Shown here in pieces: positions 41,106-49,423 of a stretch of DNA of 64,000 nt (positions are counted from its first letter, which is position 1; every line of letters starts with the position of its first letter). Under the pieces are notes generated by a model, which saw nothing but the letters and a program-made list of their open reading frames with translations, was not told the DNA's origin and ran no database searches. The DNA is from Nakamurella flava (GTDB taxonomy: Bacteria > Actinomycetota > Actinomycetes > Mycobacteriales > Nakamurellaceae): assembly GCF_005298075.1 (NCBI RefSeq), contig NZ_SZZH01000001.1, positions 2,108,001-2,172,000 of the forward strand, written 5' to 3'. A program made the position numbers and the translations under genes.

Positions 41106-42767
41106 ATGTCTCTGCGCGTCGCCTGCATCGGCGCGGGCCCGGGCGGCCTGTTCGCGGCCACCCTGATCCGGCGGCTGCTACCCGACTCCCAGGTCACCGT
41201 CTATGAGCGCAATCGCGCCGAGGACGTCTTCGGGTTCGGCGTCGTCTTCTCCGACCAGACCCTGGAGCGGATCGACGCCGCCGACCCCGTGCTGCGTGAT
41301 GCCCTGGCCCGGCACGGCAAGCACTGGGACAGCATTGACGTGCGCCTCAAGGGTGAACAGGTCACCTTCGCCGGCAACGGGATGGCCGCCATCCACCGCC
41401 GGACCCTGCTCTCGCTCCTGCAGGACCGGGCCGCCGAATTCGGCGTCGACGTCCGCTGGTCGAGCGCCGTCCCCGACATCCGTTCCCTGGCCGCCGACCA
41501 CGACCTGATCGTCGCGGCGGACGGTGCGAACTCGGCGAGTCGGGAGTCGTTCGCCGACGCCCTGGGCCCGCAGGTGCAGACGGCCACGGCCAAGTTCATC
41601 TGGTTCGGCACCACCCACCGGTTCGACGGGCTGACATTCCTGCACCGCAGCAACAAGCACGGGCACTTCGCCGTGCACGCCTACCCGGTCAGCGACGACG
41701 TGAGCACGTTCATCGTCGAGGCCGACGAGCCGACCTGGCGGGCGGCCGGCCTGGACTCCTTCGACGTCACCCAGCCCCCCGGCCCGTCCGACCTGAAGTC
41801 CAAAGCCTACCTGCAGGCGCTCTTCGCCCCGGATATCGACGGAGAACCACTGTTGGACAACAACTCCCGGTGGGGCAACTTCCGTACCCGACGCACCGCC
41901 TCCTGGCACGCCACCGCCGGCGGCACGCCCGTCGTCTGGCTCGGCGACGCCGTGCACACGGCCCACTTCTCGGTCGGGTCCGGCACCAAGATGGCCATGG
42001 AGGACGCCGTCAGCCTCGCCCAGCAGCTGGCCGCCCGTCCGACCGACCTGCCCGCCGCGCTGGCCGCCTACGAGGCGGACCGGCAGCCCGAGGTGGCCAG
42101 GATCCAGGACTCGGCCCGCCCCAGCCTGTCCTGGTGGGAGAACTTCGGCCGCTACCACGACGCGTTCGCGCCCTGGCAGTTCGGTTTCCACTTCTTCTCC
42201 CGGAGCATCACGGCCGACAAGCTCCGGCGCCGCGACCCCGCATTCGTCGCGCAGGCCGAACAGGCCTGGCAGACCATCCACGGCGCCGCCCCGCTCGACA
42301 CTCCGCTGGCCGCAGGCGATCTCGCGCTCCCCGGCCGGCTCGTCCGGCTCTCCGCGGACGGTCGCACGATCACCACCACCGATCCCGCCGGCGGCCCCGA
42401 CCGCCACGTGTCCCTGCGAGCGGCCGGTGAACCGACCGTCCCCGGCTCCGCCCTGCGGGTCGAGGCCCCCAAGGAGGAGGCCGAGGTGGACTCAGCCGCG
42501 GCCGCCGCGCTCCAGGAGCTCGACCGCACTGGCCAGCGGGCCCTGGTCGTCGTCACCGGCGGCACCCGGTTGACCCGGGCCCTGCTGTCCGAGCGGTTGC
42601 GGTTCACCGGGTCCGCGGTCACCGTCGTCGTCGACGACCCACCGAAGGGCGTCGAGGCCGGGACCGACCCGACGGTCGCGGAGCACCGCGTGAAGGACCA
42701 GGCGCTGACCCTGGTGCTGTCCGGCCGGGCCGACGGCGTCGCCGCAACCGTCGGGGGCGACCGCTGA
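41106..42767 (+). CDS. FAD-dependent monooxygenase, salicylyl-CoA 5-hydroxylase-like
   Basis: 553 residues; ATG preceded by GAGG. Motifs: ACIGAGPGGLFAATLIRRLL (FAD dinucleotide fold), VYERNRAEDVFGFGVVFSDQTLE, IVAADGANSASRE (DG motif) and WLGDAVHTAHFSVGSGTKMAMEDAV (GD motif). FGFGVVFSDQTL and FSVGSGTKMAMEDA are typical of the group that includes 2-aminobenzoyl-CoA monooxygenase and salicylyl-CoA 5-hydroxylase (SdgC of Streptomyces WA46). It would hydroxylate salicylyl-CoA at C5 to gentisyl-CoA with O2 and NAD(P)H. After the FAD domain (to about residue 400) comes a 150-residue Ala/Asp-rich domain I do not recognise. Many relatives instead carry a longer reductase domain. The stop overlaps the next start (TGATG). 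Confidence 0.85.
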   Translation: MSLRVACIGAGPGGLFAATLIRRLLPDSQVTVYERNRAEDVFGFGVVFSDQTLERIDAADPVLRDALARHGKHWDSIDVRLKGEQVTFAGNGMAAIHRRTLLSLLQDRAAEFGVDVRWSSAVPDIRSLAADHDLIVAADGANSASRESFADALGPQVQTATAKFIWFGTTHRFDGLTFLHRSNKHGHFAVHAYPVSDDVSTFIVEADEPTWRAAGLDSFDVTQPPGPSDLKSKAYLQALFAPDIDGEPLLDNNSRWGNFRTRRTASWHATAGGTPVVWLGDAVHTAHFSVGSGTKMAMEDAVSLAQQLAARPTDLPAALAAYEADRQPEVARIQDSARPSLSWWENFGRYHDAFAPWQFGFHFFSRSITADKLRRRDPAFVAQAEQAWQTIHGAAPLDTPLAAGDLALPGRLVRLSADGRTITTTDPAGGPDRHVSLRAAGEPTVPGSALRVEAPKEEAEVDSAAAAALQELDRTGQRALVVVTGGTRLTRALLSERLRFTGSAVTVVVDDPPKGVEAGTDPTVAEHRVKDQALTLVLSGRADGVAATVGGDR

Positions 42768-44866
42768 TGCCGGCCGATCTGCAGCCCCTGTTCCGGCCGG
42801 GCCGGGTTGCCGTGATCGGCGCGTCCCGGGGCGGCGGCAAGCTCGGCGCCGTGATGGCCCGATCGCTGGCCGGGTATGCCGGGGGTGTCGCCCTGGTCAA
42901 CGCCCGGTCGGCCGACCCGGCTGCCGGCATCCACCCGAGCGTGGCCGCCGCCGTCGCCGCGGAGGGCCCCATCGATCTGGCCGTGTTCTGCGTCCCGGCC
43001 GCGGTGACCGCCGCCGGGCTCGCGGAGGCGGCCGATGCCGGCGTCCGCGCCGCCGTGGTGTGCGCCGGTGGCTTCGCTGAAGCCGGCGGACCGGGCCTGG
43101 GACATCAGGCCGATGTCGAGGCGGTCGTCGCCGCCACCGGACTGCGCCTGCTCGGCCCGAACACCTCCGGCTTCTTTGTCCCCGGCCGCGGGCTGACCGC
43201 CAGCTTCGTCCCCGGGGTGGAACGCATCCCCGCCGGCCGGGTCGCCGTCGTCGCCGCCAGCGGCGGGGTCAACCACGCCCTGTCGTTCCAGCTGGCCGGC
43301 TCCGGCGTGGGCATCAGCCTCGGCGTCGGGCTGGGTCTGGGCGTCGGCGTCGGCACCGCCGACGTGCTGCACCACCTGGCCACCGATCCCGAGACCGCCG
43401 CCGTGGCCCTGCACCTGGAGACCGTGGTCGACGGCCCGGGGCTGCTGGCGGCGGTCACCACCCTCAGCGCGGTCAAGCCGGTCGTCGCCCTCGTGGTCGG
43501 CCGGACCGACGTGGGCGAATTCGCCCGCTCACACACCGGCGCGCTGGCCACGTCGTGGAAGACCACCCGCGCGGTGCTCCGGCAGGCCGGGGCCGTCGTC
43601 GTCGACGACGAGCGGGCCCTGCTGGACGCGGTGACCGGCCTGTCCGGCCGGCGTCTGCCGCCGCATCCCTGCCCCGGTCTCGCGCTGGTCACCGGTCAGG
43701 CCGGACCCGGCCTGCTGGTCGCCGATGCGGTCGCCTCGGCGGGCGGCCGGCTGCCGACCCTGACCGACGCCACCCAGGCCCGGTTGCGGGACCTGCTGCC
43801 GCCACTCACGTACCAGGCCAACCCGGTCGACACCGGCCGCCCGGGGCCGGGTTTCGCCGACGTCCTCGCCACGGTCGCCGCGGACCCGGGAGTCGACCTG
43901 GTCGCCGTCTACGGTCTGGCCGAACCCGACGTGGTCGATCTGCCCGCCGCCGCCGCCCAGGCCGGGCTGCCGGACGTCGCCCCCACCGTGCTGGGCACCG
44001 GCGGGCTGCCGGCGGACGTGCAGACCGTCGTCCGCTCGGCCACCGCCCTCGACCTGCCCACGGTGGCCAGCCCGTCCGCCCTGGCCACCGCGACGATGGC
44101 CCTGGTCCAGGACGCCGTCGCCCGGCACCGCCGGCAGGACCCGCCGACCCCCCGGCCGCGGGCCTGGACGCGGGGCCCGTGGGACGAGGACCAGGCCAAG
44201 ACCCTGCTGGACGACTGGGGCATCGCCACCCCACCCCGGATGCGGTGCCTCGACCGGGAGCAGGCGGAGACCGCGCTGGACTGTGTCCCCGGCCCGGTGG
44301 CGGTGAAGATCCTGGACGCCGCCGTGCTGCACAAGACCGAGATCGGCGGCGTCCACCTGGGTGTGCGCACCGCCGAGGAGCTGGCCGCCGCGCTCGACCG
44401 GCTGGCCGACATCGGGGCCAAGCAGTTCCTCGTGGAGGCGATGGCCCCGTCCGGCGTCGACCTGGTCGTCGGGGTCCGCCGGGACCCGGTCTTCGGACCG
44501 GTCGCCCTCGTCGGTCTGGGCGGCACCGCGGCCGAGGCGTACGGCGACGTCGCCATCCGCGCGCTGCCGGCCGGACCAGCCGAGATCGCCGCCATGGTCG
44601 ACGACCTGCAGGCCGCAGCGCTGCTCGACGGCTGGCGGGGCGGGCCGGTGCTGGACCGCGGCGACCTCGTCACGGTGGTCACGGCGCTGGGCGATGCACT
44701 GCTGTCCGCGCCGGACGTGGCCGAGATCGAGATCAACCCGCTGCGCCTGACCGTCGACGGGCTCATCGCACTGGACGCCGTCATCGTGCCGGTCTCACCG
44801 GTCCCGGACGACACCGACAGCCCGACCATCGAGAGCGAGGTGGACCATGCCCCGGCCCATCACTGA
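42767..44866 (+). CDS. acetyl-CoA synthetase-like (NDP-forming) acyl-CoA ligase, fused alpha and beta parts
   Basis: 699 residues, start overlapping the monooxygenase stop by one base. The N-terminal part has a CoA-binding Rossmann domain (FRPGRVAVIGASRGGGKLG, VCAGGFAEAG, RLLGPNTSGFF) and two flavodoxin-like succinyl-CoA-ligase domains with the phosphohistidine site in RSHTGALATSWK. The C-terminal part (from about residue 460) is ATP-grasp: ILDAAVLHKTEIGGVHLGV, VEAMAPSGVDLVVGVRRDPVFGPV and EIEINPLRL. These enzymes make acyl-CoA from acid, CoA and ATP through acyl and His phosphates. In this operon it probably supplies the CoA step of salicylate activation together with the following AMP ligase, perhaps as in WA46 SdgB. 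The precise division of labour is inferred. Confidence 0.8.
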   Translation: MPADLQPLFRPGRVAVIGASRGGGKLGAVMARSLAGYAGGVALVNARSADPAAGIHPSVAAAVAAEGPIDLAVFCVPAAVTAAGLAEAADAGVRAAVVCAGGFAEAGGPGLGHQADVEAVVAATGLRLLGPNTSGFFVPGRGLTASFVPGVERIPAGRVAVVAASGGVNHALSFQLAGSGVGISLGVGLGLGVGVGTADVLHHLATDPETAAVALHLETVVDGPGLLAAVTTLSAVKPVVALVVGRTDVGEFARSHTGALATSWKTTRAVLRQAGAVVVDDERALLDAVTGLSGRRLPPHPCPGLALVTGQAGPGLLVADAVASAGGRLPTLTDATQARLRDLLPPLTYQANPVDTGRPGPGFADVLATVAADPGVDLVAVYGLAEPDVVDLPAAAAQAGLPDVAPTVLGTGGLPADVQTVVRSATALDLPTVASPSALATATMALVQDAVARHRRQDPPTPRPRAWTRGPWDEDQAKTLLDDWGIATPPRMRCLDREQAETALDCVPGPVAVKILDAAVLHKTEIGGVHLGVRTAEELAAALDRLADIGAKQFLVEAMAPSGVDLVVGVRRDPVFGPVALVGLGGTAAEAYGDVAIRALPAGPAEIAAMVDDLQAAALLDGWRGGPVLDRGDLVTVVTALGDALLSAPDVAEIEINPLRLTVDGLIALDAVIVPVSPVPDDTDSPTIESEVDHAPAHH

Positions 44867-46538
44867 CGGGCTCGTGCCCTGGCCGGCGGAGGTCGCCGCC
44901 CGCTACCGGGCCGCCGGCCACTGGCTCGGCCGTTCCCTGGGTGACCTGCTGTGGGAGCAGGTCGACCGCACCCCGGACGCGGTGGCCGTCGTCGACGGCC
45001 CGGTCCGACTCACCTACCGCGAACTGGCGCAGCGGGCCGACGCCGCGGCCGACCGCCTGACCACGCTCGGCCTGACCCACGGTGACCGGGTCGTCGTCCA
45101 GCTCGGCAACACCTGGCAGTTCGTGGCCTTCTACCTGGCGTGCCTGCGCACCGGGGTGGCCCCCGTGATGGCCCTGCCCGCCCATCGCCACCACGAGATG
45201 TCCTATCTGGCCGCGCATGCCGAAGCGGTGGCCCTGGCCGTCCCGGGCGGGACCGGCGACTTCGACCACGCGGAGATGGCTGAACGGATCGCCGCCGAGC
45301 AACCCGACCTGCGACTGGTCCTGGTGCAGACCGACGGCGGTCCGCTGCGCACCGGTCAGCAGGCGATCGACGACCTGTTCGTCCCGGTGGTCGACCCGGA
45401 CGCCACCCGGCGGCGCTGGAACGCGGCTTCGCCGGCCGGCGACGACGTGGCCTGCTTCCTGCTGTCCGGTGGCACCACCGGACTCCCGAAGCTCATCACC
45501 CGCACCCACGACGACTACGCCTACAACGCCCGGCAATGCGCCGTGATGGCCGGCCTGGACGCCGGCAGCGTGTATCTCGTGGCCCTGCCGGCCGGGCACA
45601 ACTTCCCGCTGGCCTGTCCAGGCATCCTGGGCACCCTGCTGGTCGGCGGGACCGTCGTGCTGCTGCCCAGCCCGTCCCCGGTCCGCGCGTTCGCCGCCGT
45701 CCGCGAGCACGGGGTCACCCACACCGCGGTGGTCCCGGCCGTCGCCGGACGCTGGCTCGACCACCACACCGCGAACCCGAGTGACGACCTGCGCACCCTG
45801 CGGGTCGTGCAGGTCGGCGGCTCCCGGCTGCCCGACGAACTCGCCGCACGGATCACCCCCGTGCTGGGGGCGACGTTGCAACAGGTCTTCGGCATGGCCG
45901 AGGGTCTGATCAACGTGACCCGACTGGACGACCCGGACGCGATCGTGCACCACACCCAGGGCCGGCCGGTCAGTCCGGACGACGAGGTGATGGTCGTCGA
46001 CGAGGCCGACAACCCCGTTCCGGTCGGGGTTTCCGGCGCCCTGCTGACCCGGGGGCCGTACACGCCGCGCGGGTACTACCGGGCCGCCGAGCAGAACGCC
46101 AAGGCGTTCACCGCCGACGGCTGGTACCGCAGCGGCGACATCTGCTCGATGGACGCCGCCGGCAACCTCGTCGTGGAGGGACGCGACAAGGACATGATCA
46201 ACCGCGGCGGCGAGAAGATCAGCGCCGAGGAGATCGAGAACTTCGGCTACCAGGTCGCCGGGGTCGCCCAGGTCGCGGCCGTCGCCATGCCCGACCCGCT
46301 GCTCGGCGAACGGCTGTGCGTCTACGTCGTCCCGCGGGACGGTGCGCAGGTCACCCTGGACGACTTCACCGCGGTCATGGACGCCGCCGGCGTCGCGCGG
46401 TTCAAGCTGCCGGAGGCCCTCGTCGTGGTCGACCGTCTTCCCGTGACCAAGGTCGGCAAGATCGACAAGAAGACCATCCGGGCCGACGTGCTGGCCCGGC
46501 TCACCGACGGTCGGTTGGCCGAACGCATGCGCCGCTGA
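44847..46538 (+). CDS. salicylyl/dihydroxybenzoyl-AMP ligase (EntE/DhbE-like)
   Basis: 563 residues; start lies 20 bases inside the upstream gene, with GAGG before it. An aryl acid-adenylating enzyme of the EntE family: VMALPAHRHHEMSYLAAHAEA, the P-loop FLLSGGTTGLPKLITRTHDDYAYN, LPAGHNFPLACPGILG, the VFGMAEGLINVTRLDD region, GRDKDMINRGGEKISAEEIE, and the C-terminal lysine in KVGKIDKKTIRADVL. EntE relatives activate 2,3-dihydroxybenzoate or salicylate. No siderophore genes are present, whereas salicylate hydroxylase and gentisate genes flank it, so it is probably the salicylyl-AMP ligase (compare SdgA). Confidence 0.88.
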   Translation: MPRPITDGLVPWPAEVAARYRAAGHWLGRSLGDLLWEQVDRTPDAVAVVDGPVRLTYRELAQRADAAADRLTTLGLTHGDRVVVQLGNTWQFVAFYLACLRTGVAPVMALPAHRHHEMSYLAAHAEAVALAVPGGTGDFDHAEMAERIAAEQPDLRLVLVQTDGGPLRTGQQAIDDLFVPVVDPDATRRRWNAASPAGDDVACFLLSGGTTGLPKLITRTHDDYAYNARQCAVMAGLDAGSVYLVALPAGHNFPLACPGILGTLLVGGTVVLLPSPSPVRAFAAVREHGVTHTAVVPAVAGRWLDHHTANPSDDLRTLRVVQVGGSRLPDELAARITPVLGATLQQVFGMAEGLINVTRLDDPDAIVHHTQGRPVSPDDEVMVVDEADNPVPVGVSGALLTRGPYTPRGYYRAAEQNAKAFTADGWYRSGDICSMDAAGNLVVEGRDKDMINRGGEKISAEEIENFGYQVAGVAQVAAVAMPDPLLGERLCVYVVPRDGAQVTLDDFTAVMDAAGVARFKLPEALVVVDRLPVTKVGKIDKKTIRADVLARLTDGRLAERMRR

Positions 46539-46607
46539 ACCTGTTCCGCCGGGCCGCTGCCCGCCCGAGCTCAGACCCAGACCTTCATCCCGAGAGGTGG
46601 ATCCCCC

Positions 46608-47714
46608 ATGTCCGGCCAGTTCCCCGACGAACCCGATAGCCCCGAGTTGTCCCAGCTGTACGACGATTTCAAGCGTGAGCACCTGACCCCGCTGTGGACG
46701 CAGCTGGACGAACTGATGCCGCTGCAGCCCAAGCCCAAGGCCCTGCCGCACGTCTGGCGCTGGGACACGCTTTTCCCGTTGGCCGCTCGATCGGGCGATC
46801 TGGTCCCGGTCGGCCGGGGCGGCGAACGCCGGGCCATCGCGCTGGCCAACCCCGGCCTGCCGGGCACCGCCTACGCGACCCCGACCCTGTGGGCCGCCAT
46901 TCAGTACCTCGGGCCGCACGAGGTCGCCCCCGAGCACCGGCACAGCCAGAACGCCTTCCGCTTCGTCTGCGAGGGCGAGGGCGTCTGGACCGTCGTCAAC
47001 GGCGATCCGGTGGCGATGAGCCGGGGCGACTTCCTGCTCACCCCGGGCTGGAACTTCCACGGCCACCACAACGAGACCGACCAGCCGATGGCCTGGATCG
47101 ACGGGCTGGACATCCCGTTCGTCCACTACACCGACACCTCCTTCTTCGAGTTCGGCTCCGAACGGGTCACCGACGAAGCCACGCCACCCATCTCCCGCTC
47201 CGAACGCCTGTGGGCCCACCCCGGTCTGCGGCCACTGTCCGGGCTGCAGAACACGGTCAGCTCCCCCATCGGCGCCTACCGCTGGGTACACACCGACGCC
47301 GCGCTCGACGAGCAACTGGCCCTGGAGGACGAGGGGTACCCGGCCACCGTCGAACTGGGCCACGCCGCCATCCGGTACACCAACCCGACCACCGGCGGCG
47401 ACGTGCTGCCGACCATCCGCGCCGAGTTCCACCGGCTGCGGGCCGGCGCCACCACCCGTCGCCGCCGGGAGGTCGGGTCGTCGGTGTGGCAGGTCTTCGA
47501 CGGCGCCGGCACCGTCACGCTGGCCGACGAGACCCACGAGGTGGCCAAGGGCGACCTGTTCGTCGTGCCGTCGTGGGTGCCGTGGACGTTCCGGGCCGCG
47601 CCCGGTGACTCCACGTTCGACCTCTTCCGCTTCTCCGACGCCCCGGTCGTCGAACGACTGCACTTCGACCGGGTCCAGATCGACACCGAGAACGACCCGA
47701 AGGACGCCCGATGA
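46608..47714 (+). CDS. gentisate 1,2-dioxygenase
   Basis: 368 residues; ATG preceded by GAGAGGTGG. A bicupin that cleaves gentisate between C1 and C2 to maleylpyruvate using Fe(II) and O2. The N-terminal cupin holds the metal ligands in VAPEHRHSQNAFRFVCEGEG and in LTPGWNFHGHHNET. The second cupin (PTIRAEFHRLRAGATTRRRR onward) lacks clear metal ligands, as in the family. WRWDTLFPLAARSGDLVPVGRGGERRAIALANPGL is a recognisable family segment. Its stop overlaps the next start (ATGA). Confidence 0.93.
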   Translation: MSGQFPDEPDSPELSQLYDDFKREHLTPLWTQLDELMPLQPKPKALPHVWRWDTLFPLAARSGDLVPVGRGGERRAIALANPGLPGTAYATPTLWAAIQYLGPHEVAPEHRHSQNAFRFVCEGEGVWTVVNGDPVAMSRGDFLLTPGWNFHGHHNETDQPMAWIDGLDIPFVHYTDTSFFEFGSERVTDEATPPISRSERLWAHPGLRPLSGLQNTVSSPIGAYRWVHTDAALDEQLALEDEGYPATVELGHAAIRYTNPTTGGDVLPTIRAEFHRLRAGATTRRRREVGSSVWQVFDGAGTVTLADETHEVAKGDLFVVPSWVPWTFRAAPGDSTFDLFRFSDAPVVERLHFDRVQIDTENDPKDAR

Positions 47715-48571
47715 GACTCGCCACCGTCACCCTCCCGACCGGCGGCACCGCCGCCGTCCGCATCGACGGTCCGGCCGCCGCCAGCGGGACGGCGATCCCC
47801 GACGTCGCCGACGTCGGCGCCCTGCTCGACCGCCCCGACTGGCGGGCCGTCGCCGCCGCGGCCGACGGTCCGACCGCCCCGCTGGACGACCTGGGCCGGC
47901 TCATCCCCCGGCCGGGCAAGGTCGCCTGCGTCGGGCTGAACTACCGGGCCCACATCGAGGAGATGGGCCGGCCGCTGCCGGACCACCCCACGTTGTTCGC
48001 CAAGTTCGCCGACGCCCTGATCGGGCCGCAGGACGACATCGAGATCCCCTCCACCGCGGCCGAGGCCGTCGACTGGGAGTGCGAGCTCGTCGTCGTGGTG
48101 GGCGCCACCCTCCGTGGCGCCGACCGCGCCGAGGCCGCTGCAGCCATCGCCGGATACACCGTCATGAACGACATCTCGATGCGGGACTGGCAGTTCCGGA
48201 CCCGGGAATGGCTGCAGGGCAAGACGTTCGGCAACACGACACCGGTCGGACCGGTGCTCGTCACCGCCGACGAGTGGCAGCCCGGGCCGAACATCTCCAC
48301 CGAGATCGACGGCGAACTCGTCCAGCAGGCGTCCACCGGGGACCTGGTCTTCGACCCGGCCGACCTCGTCGCCTACCTCTCGCAGATCGTCACCCTGCGA
48401 CCCGGCGACCTCATCGCCACCGGCACGCCCGGCGGCGTCGGCCATGCTCGCAAGCCCCCGCGCTACCTGGCCCCGGGGATGACGGTGCGGACGACGATCG
48501 ACGGTATCGGCAGCCTGCAGAACACCTGCGTGGCCGTGGACGGACGGGGGCGTCGTGCCGGCACGCCATGA
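47711..48571 (+). CDS. fumarylacetoacetate hydrolase family protein, probable fumarylpyruvate hydrolase
   Basis: 286 residues; ATG overlaps the dioxygenase stop. After a 65-residue variable N-terminus come the FAH motifs: KVACVGLNYRAHIEEMG, PTLFAKFADALIGP, VDWECELVVVVG with metal-binding Glu residues, YTVMNDISMRDWQ, GKTFGNTTPVGPVLV and the C-terminal IATGTPGGVGHARKPPRYL. It would hydrolyse fumarylpyruvate to fumarate and pyruvate, the last step of the gentisate pathway. The adjacency to gentisate dioxygenase and maleylpyruvate isomerase supports that substrate. Confidence 0.9.
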   Translation: MRLATVTLPTGGTAAVRIDGPAAASGTAIPDVADVGALLDRPDWRAVAAAADGPTAPLDDLGRLIPRPGKVACVGLNYRAHIEEMGRPLPDHPTLFAKFADALIGPQDDIEIPSTAAEAVDWECELVVVVGATLRGADRAEAAAAIAGYTVMNDISMRDWQFRTREWLQGKTFGNTTPVGPVLVTADEWQPGPNISTEIDGELVQQASTGDLVFDPADLVAYLSQIVTLRPGDLIATGTPGGVGHARKPPRYLAPGMTVRTTIDGIGSLQNTCVAVDGRGRRAGTP

Positions 48572-49298
48572 CCAGGTGACCGACCCGGCGGTCGCCGACG
48601 CGCTGCTCATCGCCCGGCGGGGCACCGCCTACTTCGCCCGCCAGCTCGCGGCGCTGTCGGACGAGGACTTCGCCGCGCCGTCGCTGGTGCCGGGCTGGTC
48701 CCGCGCCCACATCGCGGCCCACGTCGGCTACAACGCCCGGGCCCTGACCCGGCTGGTGGAGTGGGCGCGCACCGGGATCGAGACCCCGATGTACGCCGGG
48801 CCGGCCGAACGGAACCTCGAGATCGAGCAGGGGGCGACCCTCAAGCCGATCGCGCTGCGGCATCTGGTGACGCACGCGGCGGTGCACCTGACCGTCGAGT
48901 GGCGGGACCTGCCGGCCGACGCGTGGACCCGGATCGTCCGCACCGCGCAGGGCCGGTCGGTGCCGGTGTCGGAGACGGCCTGGATGCGGTCCCGGGAAGT
49001 GTGGATCCACGCCGTCGACCTCGACAACGGCGGGGCGTTCGGGGACTTCCCCGCGCCGGTGGTCGACGGCCTGCTGCGGGACATCACCGGCCTGTGGCGG
49101 ACCCGGGGCGTCGGCGCCGGACTGGTGCTGCGCCCCACCGACCGGGACGCGGCGATCACGATCACCGACGCCGGGGACGGCGCCGGGACGGTGATCACCG
49201 GTACCGCCGCCGACCTGGCCCGCTGGGCGTCCGGCCGCGGCGGCGCCGGGGTGCGCACCCCTGACGGACCCGTCCCGTCGCCGCCGCGCTGGCTCTGA
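48555..49298 (+). CDS. maleylpyruvate isomerase family mycothiol-dependent enzyme
   Basis: 247 residues from a GTG inside the end of the previous gene. The DinB-like N-terminal helical bundle has LVPGWSRAHIAAHVGYNARALTRL with a metal His, LVTHAAVHLTVEWRDLP, and REVWIHAVDLDNGGAFGDFP with another His, the zinc site of this family. A C-terminal SCP2-like domain follows (GLVLRPTDRDAAITITDAG and ADLARWASGRGG). It isomerises maleylpyruvate to fumarylpyruvate with mycothiol, as in Corynebacterium gentisate catabolism. It is the final gene of the salicylate operon and abuts the ATP-grasp gene. Confidence 0.9.
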   Translation: MPARHDQVTDPAVADALLIARRGTAYFARQLAALSDEDFAAPSLVPGWSRAHIAAHVGYNARALTRLVEWARTGIETPMYAGPAERNLEIEQGATLKPIALRHLVTHAAVHLTVEWRDLPADAWTRIVRTAQGRSVPVSETAWMRSREVWIHAVDLDNGGAFGDFPAPVVDGLLRDITGLWRTRGVGAGLVLRPTDRDAAITITDAGDGAGTVITGTAADLARWASGRGGAGVRTPDGPVPSPPRWL

Positions 49299-49410
49299 TG
49301 ACGCCCGCCGGACGCGGTCATCGGCAAGATCAGGACATGAGCCCGACCCGGCGCGACAGCCCCAGCGGAGTGGGCAAGAATCTCGTCATGCCGCCGCAAC
49401 ATGTCGACCC

Positions 49411-49416
49411 TACGGT
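49411..49416 (+). promoter_or_regulatory. -10 box of a possible leaderless promoter (ATP-grasp gene)
   Basis: TACGGT, seven bases, then the ATG at 49424, which gives the N-terminus expected for the family. No Shine-Dalgarno precedes any of the candidate starts. Confidence 0.35.
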
Positions 49417-49423
49417 CAGGGCC

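Noticed and set aside
44781-47663. 960-codon minus-strand open frame
   Set aside because: Antisense to the AMP ligase and gentisate dioxygenase, both clearly recognised on the plus strand; composition is typical of a shadow frame.
49298-49423. N-terminal 42-residue extension of the ATP-grasp protein
   Set aside because: The TGATG overlap with the isomerase gene is tempting, but the added sequence is polar and unlike the family, and there is no ribosome-binding site. The family N-terminus begins at the ATG at 49424.
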